Assembly: GCA_021324365.1 (NCBI GenBank)
Contig: JAJPJE010000042.1
Coordinates: forward strand, 1-64,000
Direction: 5' to 3'
Source: Terriglobia bacterium
Lineage (GTDB): Bacteria; Acidobacteriota; Terriglobia; Terriglobales; Acidobacteriaceae
Length of the DNA: 64,000 nt
Each line of letters opens with the position of its first letter. The stretch's first letter is position 1. Shown here in pieces: positions 55,601 through 64,000 of the stretch. The translations under genes and the position numbers were made by a program. The notes below the pieces were generated by a model. The model was given only the letters and a program-made list of their open reading frames with translations, did not search any database and was not told where the DNA came from.

Positions 55601-57000
55601 TCGAGCGCAAGTGGGCGACTGCGATATTGCCACAATATCAGCAGGATGGAGCCGATCAGAATCAGGCCAATACAAAGGCCGATCCACAACCCTACCGCGC
55701 CCCATCCTACATGAAAACAGAGAATGTAGCCGACTGGCAGCCCAATGATCCAGTACGAGAAGAGGCTCGTAATCGTCGGCGTGCGCGTGTCGCCCATGCC
55801 GCGCAGAGCTCCGGTCGCCACGGTCTGTAAGCCGTCGAAAAGTTCGAAAGCTGCGGCAACCAGCAGCAACTCCGCGCCGAAATGGATGACTTTGGGATCG
55901 GGTGAAAAGATGCGTGCGATCCACGCGGGAATACTAACAAAGAGAATGCCAGCCAAAGTCATGAAGGCGGCCCCAACGGCGATGGCGGTCCAGCCTGCGC
56001 GGCGTGCTCCGGCCGCATCTCCACGTCCGATGGCTTGCCCGACGCGAACGGCGGCTGCTGAACTGATTCCGAGCGGAACCATGTAGGTGAACGAGGCGGC
56101 ATTCAGAGCAATCTGATGGCCCGCGAGCGGAAGCGGACCGAGCTTTCCGATCAATGCAGCGGCGACGGTGAAAACACCAATCTCGAGCAGAATCTGGCTC
56201 GCTGCCGGAAAACCGAGTCTCAACAGCTCGAACATTCTGCTGATCTCAATGCGGGCTCCACGATCCGAGAGGCCGAGCTGCTTGCGCTTGTTGAAGTAGA
56301 GGAGAGATCCGGCGAGTACCAGCGTGATGTAGATACGAGCGGCACAGGTAGACCATCCCGAGCCGGGCAATCCGTACGCGCGTGATCCCATGCGGCCATA
56401 GATAAAGATCCAGTTGCCCACCAGGTTGACGACGTTGGCGGAGATCAGCGCGAAGGTGATTGGCTTTACGACGCCGACCGCCTGCATGTAGCGGCGCAGC
56501 GCAAAATAGAGCACCAGGGGCAGCGTGCTCCAATTCAACGCCCTCAAGAACGGGCCCATTTCATTTACAACCTCGTGATCGATGTGCATGCGCTGCATCA
56601 ACGGCGGCCAGAGGGAGACCACGCCCATCATCAGGGGTGCGAGAATCAGGGCCACTACCAGGCTGTTGAGGAGAGAGGCGCGAGCATCGGCGAGGTCCTT
56701 CCGCCCGAAGGCCTGGGAGACCAGCGTATCCAGCCCGAGAAGCAGGCCGCTGCCAAAGATTGCAACAGTGTAGTAAAGCCCTCCACCGAGGCTGACAGCG
56801 CCGATGGCGACCGCGCTGTTCGGGAGCCGGCCAACCATGATCGTATCCACGATGCCCATGCTCATCCAGCCGAGTTCCGCGACGATCAGGGGTAAGGCCA
56901 GACTCAGCGTCGGGCGAAGTTCCGAGAAAAAGAGATCCCTCGTCGAACGTGGAGTCAAGCCACCCGTTTTGCGCGAAAGGTTGGTTTCGGGCTGGGTCAT
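55597..57000 (-). CDS. MATE-family multidrug/Na+ antiporter (NorM-like)
   Basis: 467 aa, 12 predicted helices. MatE repeats show PLIVAELGWMSMGIVDTIMVGRL and ALNAASFTYMVPLGISSAAAVRVGQAIG, the typical paired blocks. NorM/DinF-type exporter; substrates unknown. No regulator is adjacent. Confidence 0.9.
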   Translation of the reverse strand: MTQPETNLSRKTGGLTPRSTRDLFFSELRPTLSLALPLIVAELGWMSMGIVDTIMVGRLPNSAVAIGAVSLGGGLYYTVAIFGSGLLLGLDTLVSQAFGRKDLADARASLLNSLVVALILAPLMMGVVSLWPPLMQRMHIDHEVVNEMGPFLRALNWSTLPLVLYFALRRYMQAVGVVKPITFALISANVVNLVGNWIFIYGRMGSRAYGLPGSGWSTCAARIYITLVLAGSLLYFNKRKQLGLSDRGARIEISRMFELLRLGFPAASQILLEIGVFTVAAALIGKLGPLPLAGHQIALNAASFTYMVPLGISSAAAVRVGQAIGRGDAAGARRAGWTAIAVGAAFMTLAGILFVSIPAWIARIFSPDPKVIHFGAELLLVAAAFELFDGLQTVATGALRGMGDTRTPTITSLFSYWIIGLPVGYILCFHVGWGAVGLWIGLCIGLILIGSILLILWQYRSRPLALD

Positions 57001-57216
57001 CAGGGTTATGGCTTAAGTGCTGAAGTTTTGATGATAGTGAGCCTATTCTGGAACAACTACATTCCCACATTGATCATTGACGGAAATGCGCTGGGGATGG
57101 AAACTTCCAGTAGCCCACCTGAAAGCTTGTGGCGGTTACCTCTTCCCGCCAAAGATTGACGGCGTGAGGGTATTTGTGTCGCATCATCCTTTGCCAAGGA
57201 CCGGGACAACCTAATC

Positions 57217-58524
57217 ATGCCCAGTACAAACGTCTCCACTGCCGCGCCTGCTACCAGCGGCACGCAGCAACAAACTGATTATCGCGCGATGGCACTGGTC
57301 ACCACACTGTTCTTCGCGTGGGGCTTCCTGACCTGCCTCAACGACATTTTAATTCCACACTTGAAGGGCCTCTTCGACCTGAACTACAGACAGGCGATGA
57401 TGGTTCAACTTGCATTCTTCTCCTCTTATTGTGCGTTCTCATATCCTTCTGCCAAGATCATCGACTTCCTGGGTTATCAGCGAGCCATGGTTATTGGCCT
57501 GCTCACGATGGGAGTTGGAGCGTTCCTGTTTATCCCAGCTGCGAGCGCGCCTTCATATCCGCTCTTCCTCACAGCACTCATCATTCTGGCCGCTGGCATG
57601 ACGGTGCTCCAGACTTCGGCGAATCCGTATGTAGCGGTGTTAGGACCGCCGCGAACGGCCTCGAGCCGGCTCAACCTCACGCAGGCGTTTAATTCTTTGG
57701 GAACGACGGTTGCTCCATCGTTCGGCAGCAAGCTGATCCTGGGAGCGGTAGCAGCTCCAGTTGCGATCGAAGTTTTTCGTGCTTTCACACCTGCCCAGCG
57801 GCATGCGTACCAGATAGAGCAGGCGAGCGCCGTGAAGGTGCCCTATATCGGACTGGCAATTGCGCTCTGTGTACTGGCAATAATCATGGGGTTGTACAAG
57901 CTGCCCAAAATTGCGTCGGCGGAAGCGCATGGCGAGACGCACGGTTCCATCTGGAAGTATCGTCACCTGCTACTCGGAGCGCTCGCAATCTTCCTGTACG
58001 TTGGTGCTGAAGTTTCAATCGGCAGCTTCCTGACGAACTACCTGAACCGGCCGGAGATCGGGAACCTGACACTGAAAGATGCAGCTGATATGTTGAAGTA
58101 TTACTGGGGCGGGGCGATGGTAGGGCGCTTTATTGGATCCGCAGTTCTCCAGAGGCTCAAGCCGGGAGCGGTTCTCGGTGTTAACGCGCTGGTTGCGGCA
58201 TTGCTGGTTGTCGTTTCGATGCTGACGCTTGGTCACACCGCGATGTGGTCCATTCTGCTGGTCGGATTGTTCAATTCAATCATGTTTCCTACAATCTTCA
58301 CGCTTGGCATCGCAGGGCTGGGGCCGTTGACCGGTGACGGTTCGGGCCTGCTGATTGCCGCGATTATTGGCGGTGCCATCGTTCCTTATGTGCAGGGAGC
58401 CTTTGCGGATATGCCAAGCATTGGCATTCATCATGCATTCTTTCTTCCTGTGCTCTGCTATCTGTATATCGCGTTTTACGGCTTTATCGGATCGAAACCG
58501 AAAGCTGCGGTAGCAGCGAGCTAA
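57217..58524 (+). CDS. Sugar:H+ symporter, MFS FucP/GluP type
   Basis: 435 aa, 12 helices. FucP-like segments LFFAWGFLTCLNDILIPHLKGLFDLNY, QTSANPYVAVLGPPRTASSRLNLTQAFNSLGTTVAP and SIMFPTIFTLGIAGLGPLTGDGSGLLI. The family carries L-fucose, glucose, galactose or related sugars. It would fit with galK/galT and malQ, but is not in an operon with them. Confidence 0.9.
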   Translation: MPSTNVSTAAPATSGTQQQTDYRAMALVTTLFFAWGFLTCLNDILIPHLKGLFDLNYRQAMMVQLAFFSSYCAFSYPSAKIIDFLGYQRAMVIGLLTMGVGAFLFIPAASAPSYPLFLTALIILAAGMTVLQTSANPYVAVLGPPRTASSRLNLTQAFNSLGTTVAPSFGSKLILGAVAAPVAIEVFRAFTPAQRHAYQIEQASAVKVPYIGLAIALCVLAIIMGLYKLPKIASAEAHGETHGSIWKYRHLLLGALAIFLYVGAEVSIGSFLTNYLNRPEIGNLTLKDAADMLKYYWGGAMVGRFIGSAVLQRLKPGAVLGVNALVAALLVVVSMLTLGHTAMWSILLVGLFNSIMFPTIFTLGIAGLGPLTGDGSGLLIAAIIGGAIVPYVQGAFADMPSIGIHHAFFLPVLCYLYIAFYGFIGSKPKAAVAAS

Positions 58525-58596
58525 AGATCTGAGAATGGAAAATCTCCGCGGTGATACCAATCGGCTCTGTAGCTCGTCGAAACGTAGTAAAGCACT

Positions 58597-58953
58597 CTAG
58601 AAACTCGGCGTGTCGGGAAATCTGGATATCGCGAACAGCTTGTCTAGACTGGTGAGATGCAGCAACTCCTTAACCCGCTCGCTCAGGCTGGCGAGTTTCA
58701 GTTCGACGCCGTTGCGTCTTGCAGACGCCCATACGCTAACCAGAGCGCCCAGGCCCGAGCTGTCCATGTAACTGACTTGGGAAAGATCCAGCACAATCGG
58801 ACGCTTCTGCGGTATTACATCCCTCACCATCGTCTGCAGCAGTGCCGAGGTGGAAGCGTTCACCTTTCCAATGCAATGAAATATCGTCTGTTGGGGCGTG
58901 GATTCCTTTTCGATATGCAATTCTGAACTGGGAGTAGCGGGATTGGCGGCCAT
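58597..58953 (-). CDS. STAS-domain anti-anti-sigma factor
   Basis: 118 aa, SpoIIAA/RsbV-like. Ser in VSYMDSSGLGALVSVWASARR is the predicted phosphorylation site; the fold continues to LLHLTSLDKLF. GGAGGTAA lies 6 nt before the ATG. Such proteins bind an anti-sigma kinase; no RsbW-like gene is adjacent. Confidence 0.9.
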   Translation of the reverse strand: MAANPATPSSELHIEKESTPQQTIFHCIGKVNASTSALLQTMVRDVIPQKRPIVLDLSQVSYMDSSGLGALVSVWASARRNGVELKLASLSERVKELLHLTSLDKLFAISRFPDTPSF

Positions 58954-59243
58954 GACGGATTACCTCCGTGAATCGAGATGTCAAGAAATCCGGTGATGAG
59001 CCGGAGCCAGGCGGGTCCCAATACGTTGCGGCGTATTGTTATCGGCTTGCCTCGTACTGTCAAGGAGGTAAGCGTGGAAGTCCCGATTTTCTGACCTGTA
59101 ACAGCCCTGCAGTGCTCGATGCCAAGGCGATCGCCATTGCTCACAACGGCCGTTCCGTCCCGCCATTTGCTAGGGCCAGCCCCGCTTTTTCTTACGAAGG
59201 TATGAAGCTGCACCTAAGGGGAGGGGAAGGCGTCCAGCAAGCC

Positions 59244-59435
59244 CTAATCTGACTCCGTTCTTTCCAGTTTGCGTGATTCGCGCACGGCCATGATCACAAA
59301 CCATGCTGAAAAGACGTCTATGCCGGCAAGGACGAATCCCACGGTACGCCAGGTTCCTCCTGCTGTGAATAGTGCGGCATGAGCTGCCGCAATCAGCAGG
59401 AGGGCAAAAAGCAAAAGCTTCCGGCGCTTTCGCAT
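59244..59435 (-). CDS. Small two-helix membrane protein
   Basis: 63 aa with two hydrophobic segments (LLLFALLLIAAAHAALF and TVGFVLAGIDVFSAWFVIMAV), a basic start (MRKRRK) and charged C-terminus. Unknown family. It starts 39 bp after thiC on the same strand; ribosome site is weak. Confidence 0.55.
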   Translation of the reverse strand: MRKRRKLLLFALLLIAAAHAALFTAGGTWRTVGFVLAGIDVFSAWFVIMAVRESRKLERTESD

Positions 59436-59474
59436 ACGGTTTAAGAACCCGACTGGCTACGAGGTCAAGTGGAG

Positions 59475-60985
<1,511 letters not shown>

Positions 60986-61089
60986 CCCTCCGGATTTGGA
61001 ACAAACGGCCAAGTACAGGGCATCACAGGACCTAGTGATCCTTGACCCGGCTTGCTGGTCGAGTACAATTTCAACCAGCGGGTCTTCTC

Positions 61090-61554
61090 ATGTCGAACAA
61101 GTACGTAAAATTCGGATTGGCGATTGCCATTATCGTCATCTCGCTCGGCTATCTCGCCTACACCGGCGTCCGCGATACTAAGAGTTACTACGTGACGATC
61201 AAAGAACTGAAGGCGATGGACGACACGGTTTACAGCAAGCGCCTGCGCGTCGCCGGTAATGTCGTGCCCGGATCGATTAAGCGGCAGGGAAGCCATCTCG
61301 AATTCCAGCTTGCTGAGGAAGGCCGCACGCTGCCTGTGGCTTACACCGGAACTGAAGCGCCCCCCGACACCTTCAAAGACGACTCGCAGGCTTTGGCAGA
61401 AGGAACATTCGGACGGGACGGCGTATTCCACGCGAAAGGTTTGCAGGCAAAATGCGCTTCGAAGTATGCCCCGCAGCAACCGGGGACGGCACCGGCGACG
61501 CCTGCTCCTGCAATGCAACAGTCGAGCCTGACTACCTCAACCACAGCTCGGTAG
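61090..61554 (+). CDS. ccmE: CcmE cytochrome c maturation haem chaperone, CxxxY type
   Basis: 154 aa. One N-terminal membrane anchor (VKFGLAIAIIVISLGYLAYTG) and an OB-fold periplasmic domain (LRVAGNVVPGSIKRQGSHLEFQL, TLPVAYTGTEAPPDTFKDDSQALAEGTF). The haem-binding site reads AKCASKYAP, so Cys122-x3-Tyr126 replaces the usual His-x3-Tyr. CxxxY forms are known from archaea and some bacteria. A Pro/Ala/Thr-rich tail follows. ATG 61090 is chosen over 61042 by the position of the anchor. No other ccm gene is adjacent. Confidence 0.88.
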   Translation: MSNKYVKFGLAIAIIVISLGYLAYTGVRDTKSYYVTIKELKAMDDTVYSKRLRVAGNVVPGSIKRQGSHLEFQLAEEGRTLPVAYTGTEAPPDTFKDDSQALAEGTFGRDGVFHAKGLQAKCASKYAPQQPGTAPATPAPAMQQSSLTTSTTAR

Positions 61555-61600
61555 GCTAAAGCAGCCACCGGTCGTGGCCGCACATTTATCATATCTGCGG

Positions 61601-62044
61601 ATGAGCAGCAGGGAAGTCATCACTCACTCACCTGAGGAAACAATTGAGCTTGGGCGCAAGCTGGCGGCGGAATTGCGCCCGCCAAAGTTGGTGTTGTTGC
61701 GCGGCGACCTGGGTGCGGGAAAAACCACTATCAGCAAGGGCATTGCTGAGGCTTTTGAAGCTGCCGAGCAGGATGACGTCACCAGCCCGACCTTCACCCT
61801 AATCCATGAATATCGCGGGCCGGAACATTCCGTCTATCACATCGATCTGTATCGACTCGATACGCAACGCGAGTTGGAGACGCTTGGACTGGAAGATATT
61901 ATCGCCGACGAACGGAATCTGGTGCTGATCGAATGGGGAGAGAAATTTCCCAGCCTGATGCAGCAGTTTCAAGCAGAGATCGCGATTGAACGCCTGGGGC
62001 CGGAAGAACGAAAGATCAGATTCGCCACGGATCTCAGGGAGTGA
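61601..62044 (+). CDS. tsaE: tRNA threonylcarbamoyladenosine biosynthesis ATPase TsaE
   Basis: 147 aa. P-loop RGDLGAGKTTISKGIAEAF, switch segment DDVTSPTFTLIHEYRG, HIDLYRLDTQRELETLGLEDI and LIEWGEKFP are the TsaE blocks. It acts with TsaB/D/C for t6A37 in tRNA. A GTG at 61574 is an alternative start. It lies 46 bp after ccmE. Confidence 0.94.
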   Translation: MSSREVITHSPEETIELGRKLAAELRPPKLVLLRGDLGAGKTTISKGIAEAFEAAEQDDVTSPTFTLIHEYRGPEHSVYHIDLYRLDTQRELETLGLEDIIADERNLVLIEWGEKFPSLMQQFQAEIAIERLGPEERKIRFATDLRE

Positions 62045-62132
62045 TAAGACAGTGGCTATGAAGCGTGCAGTCACATAGCTCTGGCAACTTGTACCCTCAG
62101 AAGCTAAAGCCATTTGAACTGGTGTTAGCGGT

Positions 62133-62146
62133 GCGCCTGAAGGCGC
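62133..62146. repeat. Short palindrome between tsaE and fabI
   Basis: GCGCC-TGAA-GGCGC, a 5-bp perfect stem with a tetraloop, between convergent genes. No T-run. Possibly a dispersed palindrome. Confidence 0.3.
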
Positions 62147-62185
62147 GCCCCTTCAAAACGTAAGGACCTCCACGACGGTGTCGGC

Positions 62186-62956
62186 TTAGAAACCCATGAT
62201 GTTGTAGCCGCAGTCGACATAAATCGTGTCGCCGGTGATGCCGCGGCTCATGTCCGAAGCCAGGAAGAGCCCAGTCGAACCGACCTCATCCTGCTCGACG
62301 TTGCGACGCAATGGTGCACGATCGGCGTGCGCTTTCAGCATGTCTCCAAGGTTTCCGATGCCGCGCGCAGCCAGAGTTTTAATGGGACCGGCGGAGATGG
62401 CATTCACGCGAATGTTCTGCTTGCCGAGATCCGCGGCAAGGTAACGCACCGCAGCTTCCAGAGCAGCCTTCGCCACGCCCATTACATTGTAGTTCGGCAC
62501 AACCTTTTCCGCGCCGTAATACGTCAGGGTCATGATGCTGCCACCTAAGCTCATGAGCGGAGCAGCCGCGCGTGATACTGCCACCAGCGAATAGCAGCTG
62601 ACGTCAAGAGCAATGCGGAATCCCTCACGCGTGGTCTGGACGAACTCGCCGCGCAATTCGTTGGCCGGAGCAAAAGCAACGCTATGCACAACGGTATGCA
62701 GGGTTCCGTATTTTTCTCTAAGTTGCGTAAAGAGATGGTCGATCTCTTCGTCACGCGAGACGTCGCACTGGAAACTCTCAGCGCCCGGCAACTCGGCGAT
62801 CAGGTCAGCAGCTTCCTGAGCCAGCCGCTCGTTCTGGTAGGTGATCGCCATGCGCATGCCCGCGCCGTGCAACTGTTTGGCAATAGCCCAGGCAATACTG
62901 CGCTTGTTGGCAACGCCGAAAACGACGGCGGCTTTTCCATCGAGACCTAATACCAT
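62186..62956 (-). CDS. fabI: Enoyl-ACP reductase (NADH)
   Basis: 256 aa, SDR superfamily, last step of fatty-acid elongation. VFGVANKRSIAWAIAKQLHGAG cofactor loop, AITYQNERL, VHSVAFAPANELRG, and the FabI catalytic pair in LTYYGAEKVVPNYNVMGVAKAALEA (Tyr-x6-Lys in YNVMGVAK), then AGPIKTLAARGI. ATG 62956 follows GAGGCGAAG; an upstream in-frame start lies at 62977. Confidence 0.96.
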   Translation of the reverse strand: MVLGLDGKAAVVFGVANKRSIAWAIAKQLHGAGMRMAITYQNERLAQEAADLIAELPGAESFQCDVSRDEEIDHLFTQLREKYGTLHTVVHSVAFAPANELRGEFVQTTREGFRIALDVSCYSLVAVSRAAAPLMSLGGSIMTLTYYGAEKVVPNYNVMGVAKAALEAAVRYLAADLGKQNIRVNAISAGPIKTLAARGIGNLGDMLKAHADRAPLRRNVEQDEVGSTGLFLASDMSRGITGDTIYVDCGYNIMGF

Positions 62957-63119
62957 CTGAATGCTTCGCCTCCTCACAGGGAAACAAACAGAATACGGTT
63001 AGAAGTTAGAACTTGGAAGCAAGAAGTGAGTCTTTGCGCGTTGTTCAGTTGTCACTCCCCAACTCGGAGGAGCCGAGCAACTGATTACTATGCGATGCGC
63101 CTCGCGCTATTCGGAAGAA

Positions 63120-64000
63120 TCAATCTCCAGCCGCTTCATTAAGCGCGAGTTCGTCCGCGTTTATTTTTCTGGTCTCGCCCGATGCAAACGAACTCAAGCA
63201 TGCCAGCAAATACATTCCAGCAATAATCGCAAACGCGTACGTCAAACCGATCCGATGAGCAATCAGTCCGACGAGCAGTCCGAAGACAAGCTGCAGTCCG
63301 GTGCCAGCGAAGTAGATGCAGTTCTGCACTCGTCCCATGAAATGCTTTGGAACCGCTCGCATCAGGTTTGTCGAGAGCGCGATGCCGCTCACGCCGCGTG
63401 CGGAACCGCCTGCAGCATACAACGAGACTGCCAGAACCAACAGCGGTGAGAACGGCGACAGGAAGAACGCAGCCGTCAGAACCGCGAACGAAATCACGAG
63501 CGCGCGGCGGGCACTCAATCGACCAATCAGGCGCGGTGCGTAGAACGCGCTCAGCGAGGCGCCAACTGCCCATCCGGCGTTCAGCCAGCCGTAGCCAACC
63601 GCTCCCGCATGGAGAATGCGATCGCTCAGGGGAGCAGTTACAACACCCCCGATCAGCATGGCGCCGATAAAAAAGGCCCACGCGACCCCAAGTAAGGTCA
63701 GCGAGCGGTCACAACGCAGAAAATCGAATCCTTCGCGCATTTCGCGGATGTACCGGGTAACGCCCGAAGCCGCACTGGGCTCCGACTGCTCCTGAGCAGC
63801 GGGCATTACGATGTGGCGTCCCTTGCGCACGAAGAGATAGCAACTTAATGACACCAGATAGGTGCTGAAATCGATCAGGAGCACGCCGCCTAGTCCAATG
63901 TGGTTATAGACGAATCCAACCAGCGCGCCCGCCATAAGCCACCCGCCCTGAATTCCTGCCATCAGAAAGCTGTTGGAGTGCACGAACTCTGACTCCGGTG
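63120..64000 (-). CDS. MFS transporter, N-terminus beyond the window
   Basis: At least 293 C-terminal residues with eight or more helices (FLMAGIQGGWLMAGALVGFVY, LLGVAWAFFIGAMLIGGVV, ALVISFAVLTAAFFLSPFSPLLVLAV, LVFGLLVGLIAHRIGLTYAFAIIAGMYLL). The frame is open to the window edge (PESEFVHSNSFLMAG), so the true start lies at or beyond 64000. The layout resembles enterobactin-exporter/macrolide-type MFS proteins (DHA3-like); substrate unknown. Confidence 0.8.
   Translation of the reverse strand, partial: PESEFVHSNSFLMAGIQGGWLMAGALVGFVYNHIGLGGVLLIDFSTYLVSLSCYLFVRKGRHIVMPAAQEQSEPSAASGVTRYIREMREGFDFLRCDRSLTLLGVAWAFFIGAMLIGGVVTAPLSDRILHAGAVGYGWLNAGWAVGASLSAFYAPRLIGRLSARRALVISFAVLTAAFFLSPFSPLLVLAVSLYAAGGSARGVSGIALSTNLMRAVPKHFMGRVQNCIYFAGTGLQLVFGLLVGLIAHRIGLTYAFAIIAGMYLLACLSSFASGETRKINADELALNEAAGD

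Noticed and set aside
58954-59243. Plus-strand ORF 58968-59252 in the gap upstream of the STAS gene.
   Set aside because: No ribosome site, no family motif, low-complexity composition; the 290-bp gap holds nothing else I can support beyond the STAS promoter.

Overview
The window is a stretch of an ordinary chromosome, most likely from an Acidobacteriota (Terriglobia/Koribacter-like) bacterium. The lineage call is an inference. It rests on an Oar-type TonB receptor with a carboxypeptidase-like N-terminal domain, a VWA protein of the type common in that phylum, a Ser/Thr kinase fused to TolB-like and TPR regions, a YncE/phosphoesterase fusion, and a moderately GC-rich Gram-negative gene set (porin, TolC, RND pump, CcmE). 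I see no prophage, insertion sequence, CRISPR array, rRNA operon or integration site.

Layout. 0-6.4 kb: a secreted SYLF protein and an esterase on the minus strand, then purine nucleoside phosphorylase and a large propeller-phosphatase. 6.6-13.7 kb: Mn-type superoxide dismutase with a clear terminator, then an outer-membrane porin, a 28-aa membrane peptide and kdpF-A-B-C (high-affinity potassium uptake), ending at tRNA-Val(GAC). No kdpD/kdpE lies nearby. 13.9-16.2 kb: a GH3 beta-glucosidase broken by a short deletion. 16.3-21.4 kb: a Ser/Thr kinase, a TPR protein, two unknown genes and a CDP-alcohol phosphatidyltransferase. 21.5-23.7 kb: a decaying block in which a VWA gene and a small secreted gene carry three disabling lesions. 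23.9-31.6 kb: a tiny membrane protein, galT, yraN, a TonB receptor, a class III aminotransferase and two small proteins (DUF3079, FmdB-like).

31.6-44.3 kb is a sugar-metabolism region on the plus strand: transaldolase, glucose-6-phosphate isomerase, short-form 6-phosphogluconate dehydrogenase, 6-phosphogluconolactonase, a KDG-kinase-like PfkB protein, KDPG aldolase, 4-alpha-glucanotransferase, a secreted propeller-like protein, YbaK deacylase and galactokinase. Together they join glycogen/maltodextrin and galactose breakdown to the pentose phosphate and (partial) Entner-Doudoroff routes. zwf and edd are absent from the window.

44.4-52.4 kb is a five-gene, tightly packed operon: response regulator, sensor kinase, TolC-like protein, lipoprotein adaptor and an HAE-type RND pump. 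52.3-64 kb holds a glycosyltransferase/TylF methyltransferase pair, a lipoprotein, a MATE exporter, a FucP-like sugar transporter, a STAS protein, thiC, ccmE (CxxxY variant), tsaE, fabI and an MFS gene cut by the window edge.

I did not find a convincing new multi-gene system. The most notable observations are the disrupted genes at 14.5 kb and 21.6-23.7 kb, the extra small ORFs around kdpF, and the cysteine-type CcmE.
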